DNA from: Isoetes taiwanensis
Lineage: Eukaryota > Streptophyta > Lycopodiopsida > Isoetales > Isoetaceae
Assembly: GCA_021234155.1 (NCBI GenBank)
Contig: JAJEKV010000004.1
Coordinates: 10,852,109 to 10,916,108 of the forward strand
Direction of reading: 5' to 3'
Length of the DNA stretch: 64,000 nt
Shown here: positions 33,786 to 44,349 of the stretch, one piece after another
Layout: every line of letters begins with the position of its first letter
How positions within the stretch are numbered: the first letter of the stretch is position 1
Made by a program: the position numbers and the translations under genes
Notes under the pieces: generated by a model
The model's database searches: none
Seen by the model: the letters and a program-made list of their open reading frames with translations, nothing else
Told to the model about the DNA's origin: nothing

Positions 33786-34787
33786 CTACTGCAGTTTCTC
33801 AAAAAGGCCTTGCAAACTCTGAGATATTCCCTTCAGCATATTCAATTTTTCCTTCTCTAGTGCAAGGTTATCATCCTGGACCTTTTCACTTATTTCAGTC
33901 ATTCTTTTTATTGCCAAAGCAACCGCAGATGCTGCTCCTTTTGCTTTTCTCTTTTTCTTTGAATTTACGTTCTTCTTCTCATCTGGTGTCAACCTCTTAC
34001 CCCCATCTTCTTTGTCAATGTTTGTCTTACTACTCTCCCCACCTTTACTACTCTCCCCACCTTCTGTCTCAACATTGTCAACCTCTTCTGCATTTTCAGC
34101 CATAGGCGTATTAGCATCTATGGCGCTATCATGGGCATAACAAACAACGTGAGCACGTTCACTCATGTACTGGTCTATTAGATCAAACCATTTACACTTC
34201 TCAGATCTTTCTGCACCTGAGAGATTATTTTGGGCCTTGTCTTGTTTATAGTCTCCATAGACTGCTTGCCACTTCTTCCTACACCCATCAGCATCTTTGT
34301 CCAAGTCTGGACATCGTGCCACTAACTGCACGTACAATTTTTGCCTGATATCAAAACCCTGTTTTCCAGCTTTGATAATGAACTCCTCGTGCATTTCTCC
34401 ACGTAAATGGATTAAGGCAACCACCCAATTATCTTTCCAGTTTGTGCCTCTTCCCTTCTGCACATCTCCAGCAGGTGCTTTAGAAGGCTCCTTCACTTTT
34501 CTTCCACGAGGTTTTTTCTTTTGAGCCGATTCTTGAACAATTTCAGTAAGGTTTTGGTTTGGCTCATTTACAATAGGGGGGCTAACATAAGGGTATACTT
34601 GAGGGATAGAGGATCGTCTTGCAACTGGACCACGTGAAAATGCATGAAATGAGACAGGATAATTTGGAAGTGGCAAAGCAGGTTGAGATGAAGGTATTTC
34701 TTGAGATTCAGAATCCTCAAGGATTTGTGTAAAAGGGTAGGATGAATATCCTTGAGGCATGTAGGAGTAACCATCAAATCCATCCAT
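33786..34787 (-). CDS. Harbinger Myb/trihelix-like partner protein
   Basis: 333 codons. A trihelix/Myb-like DNA-binding region occupies about residues 110-215 (GTNWKDNWVVALIHLRGEM ... CRKKWQAVYGDYKQDK ... KWFDLIDQYM), with the expected spaced tryptophans. A proline-rich N-terminus precedes it. A lysine-rich nuclear-signal-like stretch, KKNVNSKKKRKAKG, follows at about 270, and then a C-terminal coiled coil. In characterised Harbinger elements the partner protein is needed for nuclear import of the transposase and for DNA binding. It lies about 400 bp upstream of the transposase gene in the same orientation. The frame is intact. Confidence 0.9.
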   Translation of the reverse strand: MDGFDGYSYMPQGYSSYPFTQILEDSESQEIPSSQPALPLPNYPVSFHAFSRGPVARRSSIPQVYPYVSPPIVNEPNQNLTEIVQESAQKKKPRGRKVKEPSKAPAGDVQKGRGTNWKDNWVVALIHLRGEMHEEFIIKAGKQGFDIRQKLYVQLVARCPDLDKDADGCRKKWQAVYGDYKQDKAQNNLSGAERSEKCKWFDLIDQYMSERAHVVCYAHDSAIDANTPMAENAEEVDNVETEGGESSKGGESSKTNIDKEDGGKRLTPDEKKNVNSKKKRKAKGAASAVALAIKRMTEISEKVQDDNLALEKEKLNMLKGISQSLQGLFEKLQ

Positions 34788-34799
34788 GGCAGATATCTG

Positions 34800-35860
34800 G
34801 GAATCTAAAATGGCAAAAAAAGAAAAAAGAAAAATTTTGCAAGTTCAATGCTACATAGTCCAAAGTTCAAAGCAATGATCACAACATTTAGTAGATACAA
34901 ATTGACTACTTGGAAACAATATCTAGTAACAAGACAAAAAATACAAAATACCAATATAAAAAAGATCACACAAAGTTGACATGAATACCATGTACAAAGT
35001 TGACCATGTAGAAACAAAAACAAGCAAAAACAACTTTTGCAAAAGCAAACATGTAGATAGACAACAAGCAAAAACAACTTTGCAAAAATGAACATGTAGA
35101 TACCATGTAGAAACCATGTAGATAGAAACAAAAACAAGCAAAAACAACTTTTGGAAAAACAAACATGTAGATACCAAGTGGATACCATGTAGATAGAAAC
35201 AAAAACAAGCAAAAACAACTTTTGCAAAAACAAACATAGATACCATGTAAAAACCATATGTACAAAACCATAGGAAAAACAGAGATATCTAGAAATCGAA
35301 AAAAAAAATCCAATTTCTCACTATAGAACCATAGGAAAAACAGAGATATGAACGATAGGAAGAACAACACACAAATCCGACCTGTACGCACAAATCTGAC
35401 CTGTTGATCCGACTGTGAAGCCTCTGTAAATCCGAAAGACTGTAAATCCGAGCTGTTGAAAGGACTGAATTGTAAATCCGACTGCAAATCCCGACCTCAG
35501 AGATATGATCCGATATGATCCGACCACAGTTTTATGATTCGACCTGTTGAATAGACTGCTGAGATATGATCCGACCTGAGAGAAATCGAGATGGGAAAAG
35601 ATTACAGACCTGAGAAAGCAGTAGACAGACCAAAATCCGAGCTTTGAACAAAATCCGACCTGAGAATTCGAGCTGTGAACAAAATCCGACCTGAGGCAGA
35701 CCCACTAATGCCGAAATCGAGCTGTGAAATCGAGCCTGCCAAAATCGATCTGAAAGCTTATGAACAGCGGAATCCGACCAAAAGAGATGCCGAAATCGAC
35801 TTGAAGCTTGAAGACTTCTCATATTTGTAGTTGCTGGTGCAGTTGATCGCAATTCCATAC
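34800..35860. repeat. Degenerate tandem repeats in the Harbinger upstream region
   Basis: From about 34980 to 35250 a unit of roughly 60-70 bp containing CAAAAACAACTTTTGCAAAA and CATGTAGATACC recurs three to four times. From about 35340 to 35790 the word AATCCGACCTG and variants recur more than ten times. No coding potential; the leucine/phenylalanine-rich minus-strand frames here come from the repeats. Possible regulatory or binding-site clusters of the element. Confidence 0.7.
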
Positions 35861-36152
35861 CCAATCGATTGTTGTTCCAATTCGAGTCTATTCTAATCGA
35901 TTGCAGTTCCGTCTACTCTTCTTTTTTTTTAAGACAGCCTTGGATTACGGCAAAGGAAGCAGCTGATTGGTTAGGATTGCATACCTTATTTTGTGGCGGG
36001 GGCTTTCCCCCGAAATAAAATGCTCCTCTCAAACTGTACGGAACCAATTTAAAACATGTCTTAAATTGTTCAATGGAAAAGCTATGGTGACTTATTTTCT
36101 TACGTGGCCCAATAAGATTAAGCTAAATATAAGACATGGTGCCATGGAAAAA

Positions 36153-36190
36153 GGGCCTAAGTTTAAATTTAGGGCCTAAGTTTAAATTTG
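36153..36190. repeat. 19-bp tandem duplication at the Harbinger right border
   Basis: GGGCCTAAGTTTAAATTTA (36153-36171) is followed at once by GGGCCTAAGTTTAAATTTG. Each copy carries the element-end GGGCC followed by TAA, so the true border may be 36157 or 36176. It may record an abortive transposition or repair event. Confidence 0.85.
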
Positions 36191-36456
36191 TGTGTCTTAT
36201 TTTTAGCCTTAGAGTCCCAAATGGTGTCGTATATACAATATTGTATATGACAGCCATATTTTGTAACTAGTGTGAAAAAAGGCCTTATTCTAGCATAAGC
36301 GCCAGGGTACCTCCTAGTCTATTCTATTTTATTCTATTCCTAGTGGGATAGCGCCTTGTTTTTTCTAATTCTATCCATCCATCCATTTGAGTGGACAACA
36401 AGGACACAAGACAAAGACACCATAGTTGTTAAGCAACCTCCACAAAAAAGAATTTA

Positions 36457-38135
36457 TTAAATGAGGCTAAAATAGAGGCCGGCCACAGGAGTAAGATTGT
36501 GAGTTGTTGTAAACACTCTTGTAAAGAAGTTCTCTCTACCAGTTGCCATGTCCACTTGCAGCTCTTCCCTTTGCAAATACAACAATAAAACATAACGGTG
36601 TCGCCTCTTGTTGGGAGCTTCATAGCCTTCCACTTCCTTACCTCCCTCAAGATATGTGGCTGCATTTTTCAGCATAATCATTCAGCTATGTAGTATTTGA
36701 AAATAATCCATACTAGAACATTATTTAATCGTTCAATTAAGTAATATTCCATTTTTCAGTGTAATCATTCAGCTAAGTACTTCAAAACAATCCATCAATA
36801 TTAGAAACATTATATAATCGTTCAATTTAGTAATATTTCTAAACTTGTGTAGGATTTCTAATCACTCAATCTAAGAAGTACTCCAGAACATGTGGACTAG
36901 TGCATTCTTACCTGCTGAGTTGAGGTCTCGAGGTCCTGGAACATTGATAAGAAGCCAATGTAAGTGTTCCCTGTTTGATACATCCTCCTTAGTTCTAGCA
37001 TCTGCATCAACCAGTATTACTGTATACAGATTGCCTGGCATCACAAATGCTCCTTTGATCTCCATTTTAGGAGGATTCTTTACTGCTTCTTCATTCAATT
37101 GTTTCCTGTGTTCTACCTAGGAAAGAAAGAAAAATCTACGTAAAAACAAAGCACCGCATAGACATGATTAACAACCCTGAATTAATCCATGATTGACAAC
37201 TAGTTACAAATGAAACTCAGATTGCTTAACAAACAGACAACCAAAAAAACACATATATACACAGTATGCATTTCCTTAAGAACCCCTTAATTGCTGAGAG
37301 CGATTAAATTACTCACCGCAGTGTTGCCAAAAGTAGCCCTAAACCAAGTAGTTTCAGTAAACCTGTCTATAATCTCAGGAATAATCCCTGCCTCTTCCAG
37401 AATATCAGCAGCGGCCTTTCCTTCTTCAGGATGTGGGCCAGAAACAGGCTCAGGAATAAGAGACTGCACCTCCGCAGGAGCAGTTTCTTCAAGTCCGGCA
37501 AATGCAGGATCGCTCAAGCCAGCAGAAACCCTATTTGATACTAAAAAATTAGAAGCCCAATCATCAGAAGCCATGCTTTCTACGGCAGCCGCAGTGCCGT
37601 TTTCAGGATTCACCTCTGAAGCCTCAAGGTTTTCCACTGCAATCTCCCCAAGCTCAGGACTTGCAAATGCCCTAGAATCTCTGGTGAGGATATAATTCCC
37701 CCCTTCTGGATATGCATTATAAGGGATGGTAAAATCCCCAGACTCCGAAGGCAAAATAGGAGCAGATTTCTTGGCAGCAGCTTCGTCCATTGAATGATGC
37801 TTGAGCTCCAGAGGCCGGCGCCGGTAAGATGCCGCTGCAGCGACATCGATAGCCGGTTCTAAATCTTTTGGAATAGAAGCATGGTCTGCTTGTGTGTGTG
37901 TTGGCGCGGAAAGGGGAGGGGTCCGGTGTTGAGCTTGCGCCATAGCTTTCTCGTCTGCATCGGTCCGGTGGAGTTGGGCAGCCATAGCTGAGTGAGTATT
38001 ATGCATGGTCGTGTTGGTGTTATACCATGAAGAACATAACACGCGTCGCCGCCTTGCTCCGCCACGCGTCATCATGATTTCATCACCAAAAGTGTTTCTA
38101 CATTTCACAGGGGAGGAGCGCCATATTTGGCCCAC
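36457..38135 (-). CDS. PEBP-family protein with long N-terminal extension (3 exons)
   Basis: Minus-strand exons are 38135-37317, 37116-36912 and 36659-36457, joined at consensus sites (GCG|GTGAGT, TCCTAG|GTAGAA, GCAG|GTAAGA, TGCAG|CCACAT). They keep one frame of about 408 codons. The PEBP fold begins near residue 240 with EEAGIIPEIIDRFTETTWF. It continues through ILVDADARTKEDVSNREHLH (DADAR replaces the usual DPDxP), then NKRRHRYVLLLY (RxHR replaces GxHR), and ends in TPVAGLYFSLI. The roughly 235-residue N-terminus is Ala/Glu/Pro-rich, without a recognised domain; the start is uncertain because several in-frame ATGs exist. FT/TFL1/MFT-type plant PEBPs are only about 175 residues and have four exons with two very short middle ones. 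This gene has neither feature, so it is not a typical flowering-regulator homologue. Ligand binding may be altered. Confidence 0.8.
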
Positions 38136-39045
38136 TTAAGGTTAAATCATTATAAAAACATTGAAATACACCCTAACTATAGCCATATTGTATATCATTA
38201 GAAACCTTAGATTCTAGGCTTTCTAATGATATCCTCTCCTGGGCCTAGCTCTGGCAATTCCATTTTGAATGAAAGGGGGTCTTTGCACCTAATTGTTGAC
38301 ATAATGTTCCATCATTGGTACACTTGTGTAGGTTATAAGAACTACTTGTTGACCCCGTGTTCTATTAATGCCGCACTAGCCTACCATTGATGGTGCCACA
38401 TATTTCTAGCCTCTTATTAATAGGACTCCACATTTTCCAATTATCCATGCCAAACTTATTGATTTGTGCACAATCAATTATCTTGGTTATCCTTCGATTT
38501 GATCTCTAGCTTTTCATCACTTTGATCTTCCTATTTAGAGCATTATGCAGCAAATACGAAATGAATATCTATCGGCATTATGTGAAATGAATATCTATCG
38601 GCATATTCATTATATCAATGCGCATGTATGTATTTGTTCCTTTTGTGTTTCTATGCAGCATGTTTGAAATTCCAGTCTTACGTAAACACAAAACCGTTCC
38701 TCCTTGATCTCTTTTCAAGTGAGCAAAGTATGACCATTGTAAATGCGTTATTTAAAGGGCTAAAGAGGAAAGGCAAAAAACAATACATAGCAAAAGATCA
38801 AATTATGTTGTCTAACAGTTGTTCTTTTCATTATTGTTATCCCCATGAGACCTTGAGCTTAAAAACTAGAAAAGCATTGCTAAGAAAGCATAATATTCAG
38901 CTTCAGCTATCTCAGAGCCTTTAAAATTAGTTTTTCTGTAATATCTCTACTATTCTTTGTATCGAACGACTGCTGCCACTGTTTAAAGTGCTACACTAGT
39001 TTTAAGTAGAACTTGCATGGTCACCTTTCCACCATTATCTTGCAG
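38136..39045. other. Intergenic stretch with a 13-bp hairpin
   Basis: ATATCATTAGAAA (38192-38204) pairs perfectly with TTTCTAATGATAT (38220-38232). The preceding TTGAAATACACCCTAACTAT resembles part of the MITE at 27230-27270. A plus-strand open frame at 38628-38924 has no domain. Confidence 0.5.
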
Positions 39046-39965
39046 GCAATTGGACAGGTCTCATATATCAAACTATACGCAGACGACTTCAGCATTGGTT
39101 GGGTGATAGCCTCAGTTTCTGCTCTCACCTTAGGTGCAGTCGCAACAACATACATCGGTGAAAAAAATTTCAGATATCAAACTTGGGAATGGAACTTCAC
39201 TCTTAATATTTACAAACATCTTGTCTCCTTACCGGCATCCCTTGGAGGACAATACAGCAGGCGATATCTGATAGCAACTATGCGGGACTGGCTGCAATTT
39301 TGCTTTCATTTTTTTTGCTGTTCTGGGAATCGTATACATACAGGTGAATAAGCTTGCAGCTAGTTTGTCCTTTTCGATTTTTGTTTTTCAGTTTCATATG
39401 TATGTTACCATCTTACCCAAGCAGGAATCTGAAAGGAAAATTCCCATCAATTATGCATCAAGGTATAGTGGAGGACTTCAAAGATCAGCATATCTTCCCT
39501 TTAAGGTATACTCATACTTGAGGGTATACTCATAATTTAGTGGAATAGAAACAAATTTAAAATTATGGAAAATGATCTTGAGCAGGCACATGGAGTGTCA
39601 TGGACATGCTATAGGATGCATCAGCATTCAGTTCGGGCTAGTTTCTCTTCTTAGTCATGGAGAATGCTTTTAATTGTCACATTGCCATTGTACAAGTAGT
39701 ATAGATAGACATTACTTGCAACTCTCCCATTTTCATAATTAGCTACTCCATGGTGGGAATGCTTTTTTTTAATGCAAGGTCATACTGAACTAGTTCTCAG
39801 TGGACTTAATGAGCTTCTTACTTTGTATCCTCATGGGATAGATAAACAGCTCAGGAGTGATGGCAATAATATTCTCAACGTCTGCATTAGCCCTCACGTC
39901 ATCTGTGGCCCGGTTCACTGATGCTCTGACTGTAAAAAATGTTCTTGCTGCATTAAACCCTGGAG
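39046..39965 (+). pseudogene. SCY2: Decayed fragment of plastid SecY2 translocase gene
   Basis: Three exons with good borders: 39046-39343 (CTTGCAG|GCAATT, CATACAG|GTGAAT), 39425-39505 (CAAGCAG|GAATCT, TTTAAG|GTATAC) and 39842-39965 (GGGATAG|ATAAAC, GGAG|GTATAT). They encode a middle SecY region: VASVSALTLGAVATTYIGE, then ERKIPINYASRYSGGLQRSA, then IIFSTSALAL...VKNVLAALNPGG. This matches SCY2, the inner-envelope paralogue of the thylakoid SecY channel, better than cytosolic Sec61. Exons 2 and 3 are intact. Exon 1 has at least two single-base frameshifts after IGEK. The exons for both termini are not found nearby. Retained introns mean it came by DNA duplication or transposon capture, not by reverse transcription. 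Confidence 0.8.
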
Positions 39966-40785
39966 GTATATCTGGAGGTATGTCTGCTCTGATACCAATT
40001 ATGCCGTCCAGCATAAATGGCACTATATTCAGCTTCAGGATCTCCAGAAATATGCTTGATTGAGCTTTCAAAAGCTTGAAGGTGTTAAGGAATATCTGAG
40101 AAATAATGCGGGAAATGGATTGTTTGGATCTTTAAGAACTCCAATTCAACCTTCTAAGCCATTTGGCAAGCATACAGATTACATCAAATTGCATAGAGAA
40201 AGTAAGTCTACAGATCTAGCATACAAGAAACAGACATCTTACCTCTGGCAACATGTGGAACCGCCATTCCGACGCCCACTCCTCTCAAATCTCTATGTTC
40301 CGACAACGCTTCTCGCTGGAGCTGCGCCACACACAAATCACGTCTGCGTTAAATGTCGGCACAGTTATCGTCGAAAATGGCCCTGTTTCGCGTTAAAACT
40401 AGTGAAAAAAATGCGTTAAAATTAGGTCGTGCGTCAATGTTGGGGACCCTCCCCTATAACCTTTTTTTCTAAATAGGAAAAAAGCCTTAAGTTCACAAAA
40501 CCATTAGGAATATATTAATTTGAACCGAATTGGCCCTTCTGTTACAAAATTCAGTAGGATTTCCTGAGTGTAAAATGTTTGCGTGTAATTTCAACATGTG
40601 CAAAGTGTTTTTTTTTATTTGTTAAGTTGTATATAACAAATAAAAAGAGATTTCAACCCTTTGGCTGCCTATGGAGAGAATTACCTACAATACAATGAGA
40701 ACATATTTTCATTAATAAATGAAATGAAGGTCACAACTAGAAATTGATGATGATCAACTAGAAATCATCAATTCTCAGCCAATAA
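39966..40785. other. Stretch downstream of the SCY2 fragment
   Basis: An open frame at 40060-40419 has no recognised domain. Between 40340 and 40440 the word GCGTTAAA occurs three times, followed by a GC-richer GGGGACCCTCCCC. This could be an element terminus, but I found no inverted partner. The rest is AT-rich and leads into the 3' end of the transposase gene. Confidence 0.4.
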
Positions 40786-43700
40786 TTAATCGGGCAAGAT
40801 TCTAAGTAAAACATCCTCGAACAATATTGGTTGTATCATAGCAACATCTGTCGTAGGATCCACACCAAGCTCTTTATGCATGATGTAGAACAAGTGTTTG
40901 CAAGGAATGTACCTATGTTTCCTTTCACTGTTCATGAAGTCTTCACAAGTACAACTAGGCTCTCTTCTGATAGAGACTTTATAGCTATTGTTGTCTTTTC
41001 CAATAAAGAAGTCCACATGGCTTTTATTTAGCACAACCTGCTGAGTCACAACATAGCCTTGCATCTGGTAGCTTGAATTTAAACGGATCTCACTATCTCT
41101 ATTTAGTTTATTCCTCATATGCACAACTCTTCCACATCTTCTTAGCTGGGCTTTACCACTATCTCTATGCCTTTGGCTGCTAGCCAAAGTTGTTGGGACA
41201 ACCTCTTCTACATGTCTACCCAAGCCCTCAATGTTAAAACCTGCATCCTGTAACTTGCTAATTTCAGATTGTGTTAAGTTCACCCCTTTTGCTACAGGCC
41301 ACATAACAGGACGCACAGGCGTTGACAATAACATTTTCGAAGGGAACCAAGTATGTTTAACATCATCAGAACAAAACCAAAAGAACTGAGATTGAGTACC
41401 TCCAGAATACTTTCGGACACCATAGTAACAAGGGGCTACAGCAGAGGAAGTACCTTTGTTTATAAGCTTGTCACATTTTTGTGCTCCAGGTTTAGTTTGT
41501 CCTTGGCATCTAACTTTGCTACCTGGTTCTGTCCTTCTTAGAGCCCAAAATGAGTCATGTAGGATCTTCTCTTGCACAAGGATGTCTGTTGTGTTCTTGA
41601 ATAGGTTCTTAACAACAGGATCTGAATGTGGAATTCTAGATGTATTTCTCATTTGCTTGTCTGGCCTATGTGAACCATTCTCATCTGTCAGATCTATAGT
41701 TTCTGTCATTCTAGCTCTTTTATGGACAGTCTGTTCATTGCCTCCTGCTCCACTATCATGGATCGGCAAATCCATCTTGCTGGTGGTCTGATTTATAATA
41801 TTGACAGCTTCTACAGGCTTGACAGAACTGGCCATTCTTTGTTCAAATCTTTGTATTAAAGAGCTGATGCCAGGTCCTGCTCCAACATAATTGTGGTCTA
41901 AATGTGATCTGTATTTTGTACTTTGAAGAACAGCCTCAGTAAGATAAAAAATGCAAGCATCATACAAGCTCATGGTTTTTTTGTAACCATTTGCAGCTAG
42001 CCAACTGCCATGTCTTCATTCAGATAAATTTGTATTGGGAACATGTATAGCTGCTTCTAATCCTCTATTATTTAGCATGAAATTACTCCATCGGCTAGCA
42101 CGATGGTGCCACCATGACAACCAGGTTGTGAGAGCTCTGATGTCATTGGGAGCTGCTTTACCCTCCCACCAGCTCATAATTTTGTAATAGCATTTATCTG
42201 CATCCTCTTTTGTACGGCTTCTTTGCCATTGTCTACATAATTCCTTGTGCTCTTCTCTGTGTTGTTGGTATATATACTTCTTTGTGTGCCTTTGCATGCA
42301 TTGTTCAAAGTGAAAGACACAAGAACGTTCTTTGTCAGGCAAATGTTTCCCATTGAAGAAGACCTCCCTTATGGCATTCCAATTTGCCTGGGCCTCATCG
42401 GCCATAAATCCATGAAAGTTGGCAAGAGGGTAATTCTTGGAAATCATGACCTCATTTAGCAATTCCCAAAAGAGTCTTTGAGATTCAAGATCTTCTGTCT
42501 TCATATCACATATAGCTATTGTGAGAAGAGACTGTAGGCTGAAAACAACAGATGGATCGTAGAATGCCATTAGTTAGATAGTCTAAATAGATACAATTGA
42601 AAACATCACATACCTTGGGTCATACACATGGCAGGCAATGGTTGTCCAATCACTAATCCTTTTAACATGGTCAAAGTGAACCCAAGACTTATCAAGATCA
42701 CCTCCAGGTCGCATTCTATTCACCAAATCAACACCTGATCCTGGACCTACTGTTGACATCTTAAACACAAAGCACTTATCCTTCTCTATATGGTTTTGAT
42801 AAGGGAATCTTGAACCATGAAAATACTCGTATTTTAAACGTCTCTTCAAATGCACAATACTAGATTGGTCATCAATACATTGCTTATTCCTCTTACGACA
42901 ATCATCCAGCCATTTTCGCAATCTACGTGAGAAACAACATTAGTAAACAATGAATGAAGAACATTTAAAAGGATGCTTGATTACCTTCTTTGATTGCATA
43001 ATGGCTCGAGTCTCTTAAGAAGCTCATCCAATTGTTCAGAATTAAGCATTTGAACATCATCAATAGACTCACTATCAAGCAAATTGTTGCAAATAGCATC
43101 CATAGCAAGCAAATGTTGAGATTTTCTTGTGCCATTAGAACTTGATCCTTTTCTGGCTGAGATACTTATCAACTGCTTGTACTTAGCTATTTCTTCTCTA
43201 CTTTCAGCCATTCTTATCGGATGTCTATGTACACCATGCAAACGGATTGTTCCAAAAAAATGGGTGTATGTGCTATTGTTGGGATGGGTCCAAACATGGG
43301 GATCCATGTTTTGCTGCATTCCCTCCATACTACTACCAGCTTCCGCTTGCGATGGCAATTCAAATACTATAGTATCATTGTAAAATGGGGGGAGACAATT
43401 TACCTTTCGAGCCTCTCCAACATGTTGTAGTATCTTCTGGATCTTGTTCTTGTTGGGATTTTGATAATGTTGTAGAACGTTGAATTGTTATTCCTCCTTA
43501 AATATTTGGAGATGTAGAGGACTCAACAGGTATTGGATATTGAGGGGAACTTCCTAACAATGTTGTGCCATACACCGTTATTGAATGCCCATTTTTCTCT
43601 TCCACTTCAAATGTTGGCTCTCCAGCCTCATCAACATTTGGCAACAAATTCTGTGTCCTTTGTACATCCTCATCCTCTCCATCCATTTGAACAACAAGGA

Positions 43701-43800
43701 CGGAACTATTAGTAAATCCAAAGATTTGGCAAAGATAGCTCTGCTTGACAAGTGCAATGCCATTTCGGAAAGGAATATTTATGTACTGCTCCTTCAGAAA
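40786..43800 (-). pseudogene. MULE-like transposase with C-terminal SWIM zinc finger, spliced, one nonsense codon
   Basis: Minus-strand exons: upstream exon(s) between about 43800 and 43407 (ending GAAAG|GTAAAT), one from about 43355 to 42985 (AGAAG|GTAATC), 42922-42614 (CACGTAG|ATTGCG to CCAAG|GTATGT) and 42538-40786 (TTTTCAG|CCTAC to the stop). The core, ANFHGFMADEAQANWNAIRE followed by SCVFHFEQCMQRH, follows the MULE transposase pattern of a catalytic-D segment and then a C/H helix. The C-terminus, PSCTCEDFMNSERKHRYIPC then KHLFYIMH, is a SWIM finger (CxCx(n)CxH), common in MULEs and FAR1-type proteins. An in-frame TGA at 42016-42018 separates NTNLSE from RHGSWLAANGYKK; otherwise the frame is good. 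The gene lies head-to-head with the methyltransferase gene. Confidence 0.75.
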
Positions 43801-44349
43801 TAGTCAAGAACGTCGCCATTAGCAAGATAACAGTTCACAAAATGAAACATTGAGGTCTTTTTAAGTTAATCCTAGGTACTTCATGCTATAATTACAAATG
43901 ACGTTTTATTTGGTGAACGTTTAAATAATCATTTATAGTAGTGTTTTAATTTTAAGGTCATACCTACCCGTATATCCTCTCGATTATAGAAAATTTAAAA
44001 CGGTAATTATTTTTGGACGAATCCCATAAAACGAATTTATGGAACAAATTAAGTAGACTTTAACGGTAATCTTTCTTTAGATTAGACCCTTTCTAATCCG
44101 TTAAAATGACTACAAAACGTTCTTTACGTTTAAAAAAAAACGTAAAGAACAATTAGAAAATTAACGTTTTAAAAAAATTAACAATTAGACACACACAAAT
44201 GAAATTAGAAACTTATTATAGTAAGCTTCTTCATAATCGAACCCTAAAGTCTTCCTCGAACCCTAAACTTCTGTGCATTTTGAGCTAAATTCTAGTTCAG
44301 TTGGGCTCCTGTTTGAATCCGATTCAGAGTGAACGGCGCCGTTTATGGT
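43801..44349. promoter_or_regulatory. AT-rich divergent promoter region with a perfect 13-bp inverted repeat
   Basis: This roughly 550-bp space separates the 5' ends of the transposase and ParB-methyltransferase genes, so both promoters must lie here or within first introns. GTTCTTTACGTTT (44119-44131) and AAACGTAAAGAAC (44138-44150) form a perfect hairpin with an A6 loop. AACGTTT-like words are scattered around it (about 43915, 44116 and 44164). It is a plausible operator or binding site for the ParB-like domain, which is inference. Confidence 0.5.

Larger units (their letters stand above)
31920..36157 (-). mobile_element. PIF/Harbinger DNA transposon, 4.2 kb
   Basis: The ends start GGCCCTTTTTCCA (13 perfect bp, then imperfect) and are flanked by the 3-bp target duplication TAA (31917-31919 and 36158-36160). 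PIF/Harbinger elements have exactly such TWA duplications and encode two proteins, a DDE transposase and a Myb/trihelix partner; both are present and uninterrupted. The right border is ambiguous by 19 bp because of a tandem duplication there. This copy may be autonomous or only recently inactive. Confidence 0.93.
31600..36284. mobile_element. Outer MITE-like element, split by the Harbinger insertion
   Basis: The left end GGCCCTTTTTCCACGGTAGT (31600) and the right end, rev. comp. GGCCTTTTTTCACACTAGTT (ending 36284), form imperfect inverted repeats. They are flanked by TTA on both sides (31597-31599 and 36285-36287). Without the inserted element it would be roughly 440 bp. Its ends resemble those of the inner element, so it looks like a miniature derivative of the same PIF/Harbinger family. 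Confidence 0.75.

Noticed and set aside
34805-35527. Membrane-protein-like minus-strand frames rich in Phe, Leu and Cys
   Set aside because: They are translations of the CAAAAACAACTTTTGC tandem repeats inside the Harbinger element.
40340-40460. Left terminus of the transposase-methyltransferase element (GCGTTAAA words and GGGGACCCTCCCC)
   Set aside because: No matching inverted copy was found downstream of the methyltransferase, so the element borders remain unknown.
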